From positions 1 through 40,904 of the forward strand of contig JBJTWK010000042.1 of the NCBI GenBank assembly GCA_046081705.1: a stretch of 40,904 nt of DNA, given 5' to 3'. The DNA comes from IMCC26256 sp046081705. Lineage in GTDB: Bacteria; Actinomycetota; Acidimicrobiia; IMCC26256. The notes below the pieces were generated by a model. That model did not search any database, had not been told where the DNA came from, and saw only the letters and a program-made list of their open reading frames with translations. The position numbers and the translations under genes are program-made. Shown here in pieces: positions 1 through 6,811 of this stretch; the first letter of the stretch is position 1, and every line of letters starts with the position of its first letter.

Positions 1-298
1 CGGCGGCGAGCGCGTCGACGGTGCGGTACCGGCGGGTCACCTCGGAGTCGGTGCCGTCGAACGCCTCGGCGACCACCGACGAGGTGGCGTCGGCGGCGTA
101 GCGGACGATGACCGGCACCGTGCCGTCCGGGTCACGCTCGATCCGACTCGCGATCCGATCGAGCGCCGCATCCACACCGGGTGCCACATCCGCGGTCGCC
201 GACGCCGGGAGCTGGACGGCGAGGAGCGCGACGAGGAGCGCGACCATCGCCGCAGAACGTCCCGCCACGACGCGCCGGTGGCGCCGCCTCCCTCGCAC
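1..298 (-). CDS. Secreted protein, N-terminal fragment (subtilase propeptide-like)
   Basis: Partial gene running off the left edge of the window. I chose the GTG at 298 because a strong Shine-Dalgarno (AGGAGGG) lies nine bases upstream; an internal ATG at 247 is in frame. The first 17 residues are Arg-rich, followed by a hydrophobic stretch MVALLVALLAVQLPASATA, a typical Sec signal peptide. The following residues include VPVIVRYA and then VTRRYRTVDALAA, the alternating beta pattern seen in the I9 inhibitor/propeptide domain at the start of S8 (subtilisin-like) secreted proteases. That family call is an inference from about 60 residues, and the catalytic domain is outside the window. The frame stays open from 298 to base 1. 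Confidence 0.6.
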   Translation of the reverse strand, partial: MRGRRRHRRVVAGRSAAMVALLVALLAVQLPASATADVAPGVDAALDRIASRIERDPDGTVPVIVRYAADATSSVVAEAFDGTDSEVTRRYRTVDALAA

Positions 299-466
299 CG
301 TTCGGATCCCTCCTCGTGCCCGCCGCTCAGCCCCGCCGGGGTCCCGTCGAGTGTCCCGACGGTACGACGCCGGACCCGGTCGGAGGGCGCCGTCCGGACG
401 GACCGCCCGACCCGGGAGGTATCGGCGGCTCCAGACGGACGCTTGACCGCGCCGGCGCCGGGTGCG

Positions 467-542
467 TGGTGGGGCCGGAAGGGATCGAACCTTCGACCTG
501 GGGATTATGAGTCCCTTGCTCTGACCACTGAGCTACGGCCCC
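467..542 (-). tRNA. tRNA with CAU anticodon (Ile2 or elongator Met)
   Basis: A complete cloverleaf reads on the minus strand: acceptor GGGGCCG pairs with CGGCCCC, D arm AGCTCAGTGGTCAGAGC, anticodon loop CTCATAA with CAT at 509-507, T arm with GGTTCGATCC, discriminator A, and an encoded CCA (469-467). The stem pair at 27-43 is an A-C mismatch. A CAU anticodon can be elongator Met, initiator Met or the lysidine-modified Ile2. The initiator is unlikely because the first acceptor pair (G-C) is matched. The D loop and GACTCATAATC core resemble bacterial ileX-type Ile2, but elongator Met shares the latter motif, so I leave the identity open. Confidence 0.93.
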
Positions 543-544
543 GT

Positions 545-567
545 GCGGGCCGCATCGTACGGCCCGC
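545..567 (-). promoter_or_regulatory. Promoter of the CAU tRNA, -10 inside an inverted repeat
   Basis: The -10-like hexamer TACGAT (minus 559-554) sits 11 bases before the mature tRNA 5' end. It lies in the 9-base centre of a perfect 7-bp inverted repeat (gcgggcc at 545-551, ggcccgc at 561-567). The 11-mer CCGTACGATGC is shared with the two next promoters in this region. No convincing -35 is visible. Confidence 0.55.
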
Positions 568-570
568 GCC

Positions 571-583
571 GAGCGAACCGCTC
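571..583 (-). terminator. Hairpin downstream of the membrane-protein gene
   Basis: The perfect inverted repeat gagcg-aac-cgctc lies 11 bases past the stop codon of the gene ending at 594 and just ahead of the tRNA promoter. There is no T-tract, which is common in high-GC actinobacteria, so its role as a terminator is inferred from position. Confidence 0.45.
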
Positions 584-593
584 CGGGGGCCGA

Positions 594-1340
594 TCAGTCG
601 GGGTCCCGCCGGTCCGTGCGGGCTGCGAGGTGGAGGGAGCACGCGCCGAGCGCCGCCGCGATCACCATCCAGCCGGCGAGTTCCAGGCCCTCCTCGATCG
701 CGACCTCAGTCTCGTAGACCCAGCCGCCGTAATCGAACCCGAGTCGCAGGATCAGGAAAGACGCGAGTTCGAGGAGCACCGCGATGCCAAAGGCGATGAG
801 GGCCAGCGCCACGAGGCGTCCGATCCGACCCGGAGCCCGCCGGGTGAGGGCCACGAGGCCGAGGGCCAACGCGGCGATGAGCGGGAGGTATATCACCGGC
901 CACGCGAGCCGCCCGATCTCGGTGGTCGTGGAGAGACGCTGGACCAGGTCGCCGGCCCGCTCGTGGATCTGCACCGTGTCGTCGAGCGAGAGGAACGCCA
1001 CGAACGCCGCCATGAGCAGGAGCGGACGGCGCCCCCGACGCACCAGGACGGCGCACCACGCGAGCCCGACCGCCGCCGCGAACGTCGCCACCGCGCTCGC
1101 CCACATGAACACGCCGGCGTCCCCGCCCGCGTCGAGGTACTCCCACCGGCGGTCGAGGAGCACGAGGTCCGCGAGGTGCACGCAGCCTTGGATGACCGCA
1201 GCGCACAGCGACAGGAACACGGCGACCCGAAGGGCCGCGTCGGTACGGCCGACCGCGTCGGCCGAGGCCGGCCCGTCGCCCCACCAGCCGCGGGACCATG
1301 CGTCGATCCTGCGATCGGCCGATCGGACCGCAGCGATCAT
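594..1340 (-). CDS. Polytopic membrane protein of unknown function
   Basis: A 248-residue protein. I chose the ATG at 1340 because GGGGAGG lies five bases upstream; the longer reading would add an implausible charged extension. After about 35 soluble residues there are six or so hydrophobic segments (roughly 38-60, 76-100, 106-122, 143-165, 177-200, 216-237). Two segments carry polar residues in a conserved-looking setting: FLSLDDTVQIHERAGD near residue 120, and YETEVAIEEGLELAGWM near 212. Asp, His and Glu inside or at the edge of membrane helices suggest a metal-binding or hydrolytic membrane protein, but I do not recognise the family. It has its own promoter and terminator, and its neighbours give no functional clue. 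Confidence 0.8.
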   Translation of the reverse strand: MIAAVRSADRRIDAWSRGWWGDGPASADAVGRTDAALRVAVFLSLCAAVIQGCVHLADLVLLDRRWEYLDAGGDAGVFMWASAVATFAAAVGLAWCAVLVRRGRRPLLLMAAFVAFLSLDDTVQIHERAGDLVQRLSTTTEIGRLAWPVIYLPLIAALALGLVALTRRAPGRIGRLVALALIAFGIAVLLELASFLILRLGFDYGGWVYETEVAIEEGLELAGWMVIAAALGACSLHLAARTDRRDPD

Positions 1341-1472
1341 TCGGCCCTCCCCGGAGTGGGCACGGGACGGTTCCCGTCCCGTGGCGGCGCCATGGACTCC
1401 GAGATCGTCACCCAGCACCCTGTGCCCCCGCTGCCCGTGATGGCCCGCCGTCCGGTTCGGGCGGTTCCGCCC

Positions 1473-1483
1473 CGCATCGTACG
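1473..1483 (-). promoter_or_regulatory. Candidate promoter, repeated CCGTACGATGC element
   Basis: TACGAT at minus 1481-1476 lies about 135 bases upstream of the ATG at 1340, in the 252-base gap between the kelch-like gene and the membrane-protein gene. It is flanked by a short inverted repeat (CGGTTC ... GAACCG). The rest of this gap holds the terminator at 1550-1575 and no further feature I can support. Confidence 0.45.
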
Positions 1484-1549
1484 GCCCGCGCGAACCGTCC
1501 GGGTCCAGGCGTTGCACCCGTATCGACACCCGGAGCCCCGACGCTACGA

Positions 1550-1575
1550 CGCCCGACCCCCCGAGGGGCCGGGCG
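1550..1575 (-). terminator. Strong hairpin after the kelch-like gene
   Basis: An 11-bp stem (1550-1560 against 1565-1575) with one G-U wobble and a 4-base loop begins 18 bases past the stop at 1593. A nearly identical hairpin, with the wobble in the same place, lies at 2994-3017 after tRNA-Asn. There is no T-tract. Confidence 0.65.
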
Positions 1576-1592
1576 ATCGCGAGCCCCGACGG

Positions 1593-2876
1593 TCACTCCT
1601 TGGAGGGTTGCTCGGCACCGAACCGCCAGACATCGTCGTCGACGCGCAGGTAGTTCTCGGTGTCGGCGAAGTCGAAGGTCTCTCGGTCGCCCCCGAAGGT
1701 GAAGACCTCCCACTCCTCGCCGTTCCGGCTGGCGAACGCCTCGAAGTCGTACCGCACCCCGGTCGGATCGGTGACGTTCCACGGCGCATCGCTCACCTGC
1801 CGCCACGTCTCGCCGTCCTCGCTCGTCCAGACGTCGGCCGGGTTCTCGCGCAGGCCGAACCCGCCGAAGCAGATGATCTCCTCCGTGACGACACACTGGT
1901 GTCCGGGTCGGGGCGACCATCCGGCTGCCTCGGTGACGAGCTCCCAGTCCTCACCGTCGGCCGAGCGCCACACGTCGTTGAAGTACGGCGGTTCGCAGTC
2001 GGGCAGCGGCGAGCAGGTGAACCCGGCTTCACCGCCGAGCAGGTACATCTCTCCATCACGTTCGACGACCACCGCACCGGCGCGCGGCGCCCACGGGGCG
2101 TCCGCTGTGACCTGCTCCCACTCCGACCCGTCGCGCGATCGCCACACGTCGTTGAAGTACTCGCGGGCCGGACCCTGGGCGCCGACCACCGCCGAGTCAT
2201 CGTTGCGAGAACCGCCGAAGATCCAGATCCAGCCGTCGAACGAGATCGCACGGAGGCCGGAGCGCCCCGCCCACGGCGCGGCCTCGGTCATGCGCTCCCA
2301 CTCGACGCCGTCGCGGGATCGCCACACGTCGTTGAAGAAGGTCGAAATCGGCACCTCGGCAGGACAGCCCGGGATGCCGGCCGGGCACCCGGACGGCACC
2401 ACCCGGAAGTCCTGGCCCCCGAGCACGTACGCGTATCCATCGTGCGCGACGGCCTGGAAGTACGCGCGGGGCGACCACGCGCCCGGCCGGTCCTGGGCGC
2501 GGACGTTGCGCCACGTCTTGCCGCGATCGGTGCTGCGCCACACGTCGCCCCAGATCGTTCCCGCACCCGGCACAGTCGACTGCTCGGGCGTCCGCCCTCC
2601 CATGAGCAGGAACGCACCGTCCAGTTCGACGACGTGGAGCCCGGCGCGCCCCTCCCAAGGCTGATCGTCAGCGACCTGCTCCCAGGTCCAGTCGGCCACG
2701 TCCGCCCCGGCCGCCGGTTCCGGACCCGAGGCGGGATCGGACCGGTTGACGAAGAATGCGAGGGCTATCGCGACCACGAGCACGAGCACGAGGCCGAGCG
2801 CCTCGAGTCGGGGCCGGCGCACGTGCGGCGACTCCTCCGCCGGTGCGGCGCCGTGGTGTCCGTGGTCGTCGCTCAT
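1593..2876 (-). CDS. Membrane-anchored kelch-like beta-propeller protein
   Basis: A 427-residue protein. The ATG at 2876 is preferred because GGGGGAG lies eight bases upstream and the N-terminus (MSDDHGHHG) is then a short cytoplasmic tail before a single hydrophobic segment at about residues 27-43 (LGLVLVLVVAIALAFFV). The rest is predicted to be outside the membrane. It holds five or six repeats of about 58-60 residues with a pattern of FNDVWRSRDG.EWE, AAPWA.R, and a hydrophobic strand ending in GG, as in galactose-oxidase/kelch propellers. Cysteine pairs in two loops may be disulfides. The repeats are similar even as DNA (cacgtcgttg recurs at 1971, 2145 and 2325). No catalytic residues are evident; a binding or display role is an inference. 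Confidence 0.85.
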   Translation of the reverse strand: MSDDHGHHGAAPAEESPHVRRPRLEALGLVLVLVVAIALAFFVNRSDPASGPEPAAGADVADWTWEQVADDQPWEGRAGLHVVELDGAFLLMGGRTPEQSTVPGAGTIWGDVWRSTDRGKTWRNVRAQDRPGAWSPRAYFQAVAHDGYAYVLGGQDFRVVPSGCPAGIPGCPAEVPISTFFNDVWRSRDGVEWERMTEAAPWAGRSGLRAISFDGWIWIFGGSRNDDSAVVGAQGPAREYFNDVWRSRDGSEWEQVTADAPWAPRAGAVVVERDGEMYLLGGEAGFTCSPLPDCEPPYFNDVWRSADGEDWELVTEAAGWSPRPGHQCVVTEEIICFGGFGLRENPADVWTSEDGETWRQVSDAPWNVTDPTGVRYDFEAFASRNGEEWEVFTFGGDRETFDFADTENYLRVDDDVWRFGAEQPSKE

Positions 2877-2933
2877 GCTCCCTGCTCCCCCGCTGCGTGT
2901 GGTTGCCGATGGCCCGTTCTGGTTCCTGCGCAC

Positions 2934-2944
2934 GGCATCGTACG
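2934..2944 (-). promoter_or_regulatory. Candidate promoter of the kelch-like gene
   Basis: CCGTACGATGC with TACGAT at minus 2942-2937 lies 61 bases upstream of the chosen ATG. It is the third copy of this 11-mer in 2.4 kb, each upstream of a minus-strand gene. No clear -35 is seen. Confidence 0.5.
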
Positions 2945-2993
2945 GTCTGAGCCAACGGCCTGGCGGGCGCGTGCACGACTCCGGACGCGCCGA

Positions 2994-3017
2994 CGCCCGA
3001 CCCTCGGGGGCCGGGCG
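2994..3017 (-). terminator. Hairpin after tRNA-Asn
   Basis: A 10-bp stem (2994-3003 against 3008-3017) with one G-U wobble starts nine bases past the tRNA 3' end. It is almost the same sequence as the hairpin at 1550-1575. Confidence 0.65.
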
Positions 3018-3025
3018 ATCGTGAG

Positions 3026-3098
3026 CTCCGGGGGAGAGACTCGAACTCTCAACCTAGCGGTTAACAGCCGCTTGCTCTGCCGGTTGAGCTACCCCGGA
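3026..3098 (-). tRNA. tRNA-Asn (GUU anticodon)
   Basis: A complete cloverleaf: acceptor TCCGGGG pairs with CCCCGGA, D arm AGCTCAACCGGCAGAGC, anticodon loop CTGTTAA with GTT, T arm with GAGTTCGAGTCTC, discriminator G. Unlike the CAU tRNA nearby, the 3' CCA is not encoded (the next bases are CTC), so it must be added by CCA nucleotidyltransferase. Confidence 0.97.
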
Positions 3099-3101
3099 AT
3101 C

Positions 3102-3133
3102 CGCACCGCGAACGGTGCGAGGGTGGCAGGCTA
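3102..3133 (-). promoter_or_regulatory. tRNA-Asn promoter and 5' leader hairpin
   Basis: TAGCCT (minus 3133-3128) is a plausible -10, giving a leader of about 25 bases. Within this leader, a perfect 7-bp stem capped by a TTCG tetraloop (3102-3119) ends three bases before the mature tRNA 5' end. It could guide or delay RNase P processing, or be a remnant terminator; the sequence does not decide. Confidence 0.45.
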
Positions 3134-3227
3134 CCAGCCCCGGTCCGCCGGGATCGCAGCCCCGATCCGCCGCGGCCGACGGCGCGATCCCGCATCCGAC
3201 CCACGATCCGCGATAGGTAAGGGGTCC

Positions 3228-3467
3228 ATGAGGATGCGTATCGGTCTCGTGGTCGGGTTCGCCGCCGGGTACTACCTCGGCGCCAAGGCCGGGCGGGCCC
3301 GGTACGAGCAGATCCGCCGTCGCCTCGAGCACCTGAGCGACAGCCGGCTGTTCGAGCGACTCCAGGCCGCGGTCGAACTCGGGGTCGAGCGCCTGCGCGC
3401 CGACGAGGGTCCGAAGTTGCGGGTCATCGTGCTCGACGAGGAGCGCGTCGCCGACTCGGTCGGCTGA
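3228..3467 (+). CDS. Small YtxH-like protein
   Basis: A 79-residue protein. The start ATG at 3228 follows AAGGGG with a short spacer and the upstream TAGGTA hexamer. It begins MRMRIGLVVGFAAGYYLGAKAG, a short membrane-inserting or amphipathic glycine-rich helix with the G.Y.GAKAG signature of small YtxH-like actinobacterial proteins, then RARYEQIRRR and a charged, probably helical tail. The function of this group is not known. It is one of only three plus-strand genes in the window and converges on rpoD, with a hairpin between them. Confidence 0.8.
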   Translation: MRMRIGLVVGFAAGYYLGAKAGRARYEQIRRRLEHLSDSRLFERLQAAVELGVERLRADEGPKLRVIVLDEERVADSVG

Positions 3468-3475
3468 GTCGCACC

Positions 3476-3491
3476 GGCCGATCCGTCGGCC
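3476..3491. terminator. Bidirectional hairpin between small protein and rpoD
   Basis: Perfect inverted repeat ggccga-tccg-tcggcc in the 51-base space between two convergent stop codons (3467 on plus, 3519 on minus). Its symmetry suits both strands. Confidence 0.55.
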
Positions 3492-3518
3492 CGTCGCCGG
3501 CGCCGGGCTCCGGACGGA

Positions 3519-4874
3519 TCAGAGTTCGGGCAGGTACTCCCGGAGCCGGGCGCCGCGTCGGGTCGGGTGCCGCAACTTGGCGAGCGTCTTCGACTCAATC
3601 TGGCGGATCCGCTCCCGCGTGACCCCGAAGGCCTTGCCGACCTCCTCGAGCGTGCGCACCTGCCCGTCGGCGAGTCCGAACCGCAGCATCACGACCTCGC
3701 GCTCCCGCGGGTTGAGCTCCTCGAGCGCCTCGCGGATGTCGGCCTGCAACTGCGCCAGGTCGGCCGCGGCCGCCGGCGCGACCGCGTTGGGGTCGGCCAC
3801 GAAGTCGCCGATCGACGACCCCTCCTCCTCGCCGAGCGGCGCCTCGAGCGAGAGCGGGTCCTGGCCGAGCCGGAGGATCTCCTGCACGCGCTCGGGCGTC
3901 ATCTCGACCTTCTCGGCGATCTCGTCGAGCGTCGGCTCCCGGTTGAGGTCCGAGAGCAGCTGGCGCTGCGTCCGCTGCACCTTGTTCATCGTCTCGACCA
4001 TGTGGACCGGGATGCGGATGGTCCGGGCCTGATCGGCGATGGACCGGGTGATCGCCTGACGGATCCACCAGGTCGCGTAAGTGGAGAACTTGAAGCCCTT
4101 CGAGTAGTCGAACTTCTCGACCGCCCGCATGAGCCCGATGTTGCCCTCCTGCACGAGGTCGAGCAGGGCCATGCCCCGACCGACGTAGCGCTTGGCGATC
4201 GAGACCACGAGTCGCAGGTTCGCCTCGGTGAGCTGCTGCCGTGCAAGGGCACCGTCCGCGGCCACGGCCTCGAGGCTCGCCTGCTCCTCGTCGTCGAGCA
4301 GGTCGGGCACCCCGAAGCCGGTCGCCGCCTCGAGTCGCTCGCGCGCGTGCACCCCGGCCTCGAGGCGCTGGGCGAGCCGGACCTCCTCGGCCGCCGTGAG
4401 CAACGGGACCTGCCCGATCTCGCGGAGGTAGATGCGGACCGGGTCGAAGGAGCCGCCGTCGGCCCCGCCCGCGCTCCGCCGGGGCCGGAGGATCCGTCGC
4501 TCGTCGGCGGTGCGGGCCGGGAGCGCCGACTCGGGCGCCTTGCGACGGTTCGCCTCGTCCTCCCGCAGCAGTTCGTCGGTGATCTCGTCGACGATCTGCA
4601 TACCGGCGGCCTCGACCCGGGAGTGGATCGCCGCGAGTTCGTCGGTGGACGGCTCGAACCCGGGGAATGCCGCGAAGATCTCGCCGGTCGTCACGTAGAG
4701 GCGGTCCTTGCTACGGACGCGAAAGAGGAGTGCGTCGACCGCGTCGTCGGTCGGGGCCACGATCGCTGCTGCGGTCGCCGTGCGGATCGCCTCGTCGACG
4801 AGCGCGGCCGCGGGATCCGGCGCGGCCGGGGGGCGACGGCGGTCGTCGTCGGGTTCCACGTCGTACTCGGTCAT
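3519..4874 (-). CDS. rpoD: Primary sigma factor of RNA polymerase (RpoD/SigA)
   Basis: A 451-residue group 1 sigma-70 factor that directs RNA polymerase to housekeeping promoters. In order: a region 1.1-like acidic/helical segment (about residues 25-110), region 1.2 (DPVRIYLREIGQVPLLT), a short non-conserved region, region 2 with NLRLVVSIAKRYVGRGM, LDLVQEGNIGLMRAVEKFD and FSTYATWWIRQAITRSI for -10 recognition and melting, region 3 (RIPVHMVETMNK onwards), and region 4 with the helix-turn-helix TLEEVGKAFGVTRERIRQIE for -35 contact. The ATG at 4874 overlaps the dnaG stop (ATGA), so the two are translationally coupled, matching the classic dnaG-rpoD unit. A much longer in-frame extension upstream is antisense-type noise inside dnaG. 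Confidence 0.97.
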   Translation of the reverse strand: MTEYDVEPDDDRRRPPAAPDPAAALVDEAIRTATAAAIVAPTDDAVDALLFRVRSKDRLYVTTGEIFAAFPGFEPSTDELAAIHSRVEAAGMQIVDEITDELLREDEANRRKAPESALPARTADERRILRPRRSAGGADGGSFDPVRIYLREIGQVPLLTAAEEVRLAQRLEAGVHARERLEAATGFGVPDLLDDEEQASLEAVAADGALARQQLTEANLRLVVSIAKRYVGRGMALLDLVQEGNIGLMRAVEKFDYSKGFKFSTYATWWIRQAITRSIADQARTIRIPVHMVETMNKVQRTQRQLLSDLNREPTLDEIAEKVEMTPERVQEILRLGQDPLSLEAPLGEEEGSSIGDFVADPNAVAPAAAADLAQLQADIREALEELNPREREVVMLRFGLADGQVRTLEEVGKAFGVTRERIRQIESKTLAKLRHPTRRGARLREYLPEL

Positions 4875-6721
4875 GCCTCGGACCCCACGGACACCTCGGT
4901 GTTCGGTTCGGCCGCCGGAGCGGACCCGTTCCCGACGGGCGCCTGTGCATCGGCCAGCAACCCGACCAACTGAAGGGCCGCCTGCTCCCCCACCGCCCAG
5001 TCCGAGTTCCGGGCGTGGGCGATGCGGTCGAGGAGGGGCTTGACCTCCATCGCCCGGTCGTCGCCCTCCCGGAGGAGGTCGGCCAGCCAGCGCTCCCCCG
5101 CCGGCTCCACGAGGCTCACCACGAGCCGGGCGTGGAGGGTCTCGGGCTCGCCGTCGACGACCGGCTCCTCGACCGCGAGCTGCTCGAGGAGGGCCAGCAC
5201 CGGCCCCGTGGCCTGGGTGAGGGCCTCGTGGAACGACGCCGAGGCCGCCAGCAGCTCGAAGGCCTCGATGGCCAGAGGATCGCCGAACAGGGAGACGTCG
5301 ATCCAGGACGCCACCTGGGCCGGTTCGTGGATCGCCCAGCGCAGCGCCTCGAGTTCCCGTCGGTCGAGCCGAGCACTCGGATCGACCCGCACCACCGGGC
5401 GCTCGGCCGTCGTCGCCTCGGGCACCTGGTCCCCTCGCCGAACGGGACGGGCGATGGCCTCCTTGAACCACGAGTGGTCGAACCCGGTGACCCCGGCCAC
5501 CTGCTGGATGTACCCCTCGCGCACGAGTTCGTTCGTGTGCTCGCGCAGCACCCGCACCGAGGCCTCCGCGGCACGGGCCCGACCCTCCGGCGACGTGAGG
5601 TCGGCGGCGCCGAGGACCCGGTCGAGTTTGAACTGCATGAACGAGCGTGCGCCCTCCACGGCCCGACCGAGCGCGGCGGGATCGGCCTTGAAGAGATCGG
5701 CCGGATCGCCACCGGCCGGGAGCGCGGCGACGCGCACGTCGATCTCGAAGCGCTGCTCCCACGTGTACCACTTCTCGGCCGCGTTCTGGCCGGCGTTGTC
5801 CGCGTCGTACGCGAGCACGATGTGGCGCGTGAAGTTCTTGAGGACCTGCACGTGGTCCTCGGTGAGCGCGGTGCCGCAGGTCGCGACCGCGTTCGGGACC
5901 CCGGCGAGCGCGAACGCCATCACGTCCGTGTAACCCTCGCAGATCACGACCGCGTCGCGTGCGCTGACCTCCGCCTTCGCCCAGTTGAGCCCGTAGAGGA
6001 TCCGGCTCTTGTGGTACAGCGGGGTCTCCGGCGAGTTCTTGTACTTCGGTCCGTCGCCGGTGAGGGTGCGCCCGCCGAAGGCCACGGGATCGCCCTGCCG
6101 GTCGAAGATCGGGAACATCAGGCGGCTGCGGAACTGGTCCTGCATGCGGTTCGCCCGGTTCGTGAAGGTCAGGCCGACCGCGGCGAGGTCGTCCCGGGAG
6201 AACTTCTGGTCGAGCAGCGCGCGGGTGAGCACGTCGTAGCCGTCCGGCGCCCAGCCGAGTTCGAACCGCCGGGCCGCCTCACCGTCGAAGCCCCGGGATC
6301 GCAGGTAGGCGCGGGCCGGCCCGGCGTCGGGCGAGGTGAGGAGGCGGTCGTGGTAGATCGCGACCGCGGCGCGCATCGCCTCGACGAGCCGGGTGCGCTT
6401 GTGCCGGTCCTGGTTCGCCTTGGCGTCGTCGTACCGCAGGGTGATGCCGGCCCGGGCGGCGAGACGTTCGACCGCGTCGATGAAGTCGATGTGGTCGAGT
6501 TCGCGCAGGAAGGTGATGCCGTCACCGCTCGCCTGGCACCCGAAGCAGTAGTAGACGCCGAGTTCCGGATTGACCGAGAACGACGCGCTCTTCTCGTTGT
6601 GGAAGGGACAGAGACCCTGGTAACGGCGCCCGACCCGCTTGAGCGCGACGCGCTCGGAGATGAGACCGACGATGTCGGTCGACTCCCGAACCCGAGCGAT
6701 GTCCTCCGCGACGATCCCCAT
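4871..6721 (-). CDS. dnaG: DNA primase DnaG
   Basis: A 616-residue primase that makes RNA primers at the replication fork. The N-terminal zinc-binding domain shows CPFH ... YYCFGC (residues about 40-64). The primase core follows, with the Toprim motifs ICEGYTDVMAFA (catalytic Glu) and LAYDADNAGQ (metal-binding Asp pair). The C-terminal third is a less conserved helicase-binding domain. I start at ATG 6721 (MGIVAEDIARVRE), the usual N-terminus of the family. TATCCT lies eight bases upstream with no Shine-Dalgarno, so the transcript is probably leaderless. It lies downstream of dgt and is coupled to rpoD. Confidence 0.97.
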   Translation of the reverse strand: MGIVAEDIARVRESTDIVGLISERVALKRVGRRYQGLCPFHNEKSASFSVNPELGVYYCFGCQASGDGITFLRELDHIDFIDAVERLAARAGITLRYDDAKANQDRHKRTRLVEAMRAAVAIYHDRLLTSPDAGPARAYLRSRGFDGEAARRFELGWAPDGYDVLTRALLDQKFSRDDLAAVGLTFTNRANRMQDQFRSRLMFPIFDRQGDPVAFGGRTLTGDGPKYKNSPETPLYHKSRILYGLNWAKAEVSARDAVVICEGYTDVMAFALAGVPNAVATCGTALTEDHVQVLKNFTRHIVLAYDADNAGQNAAEKWYTWEQRFEIDVRVAALPAGGDPADLFKADPAALGRAVEGARSFMQFKLDRVLGAADLTSPEGRARAAEASVRVLREHTNELVREGYIQQVAGVTGFDHSWFKEAIARPVRRGDQVPEATTAERPVVRVDPSARLDRRELEALRWAIHEPAQVASWIDVSLFGDPLAIEAFELLAASASFHEALTQATGPVLALLEQLAVEEPVVDGEPETLHARLVVSLVEPAGERWLADLLREGDDRAMEVKPLLDRIAHARNSDWAVGEQAALQLVGLLADAQAPVGNGSAPAAEPNTEVSVGSEA

Positions 6722-6729
6722 CAATTCGG

Positions 6730-6735
6730 AGGATA
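6730..6735 (-). promoter_or_regulatory. Leaderless-type -10 of dnaG
   Basis: TATCCT, with eight bases before the ATG at 6721. There is no purine-rich ribosome-binding sequence between them. Confidence 0.5.
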
Positions 6736-6811
6736 GGCGGCCGATCGGACCTCTGCTCCGGCACCCCACGGCGACCGGTCGCAACGCGTCGGCGCTCCGG
6801 CGCGGGAGATC

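Noticed and set aside
543..3467. Plus-strand open frame of 974 codons
   Set aside because: It runs antisense through two well-supported genes and a tRNA, and has Arg/Pro/Gly-rich composition typical of high-GC shadow frames. Only its last 79 codons (3228-3467) are a real gene.
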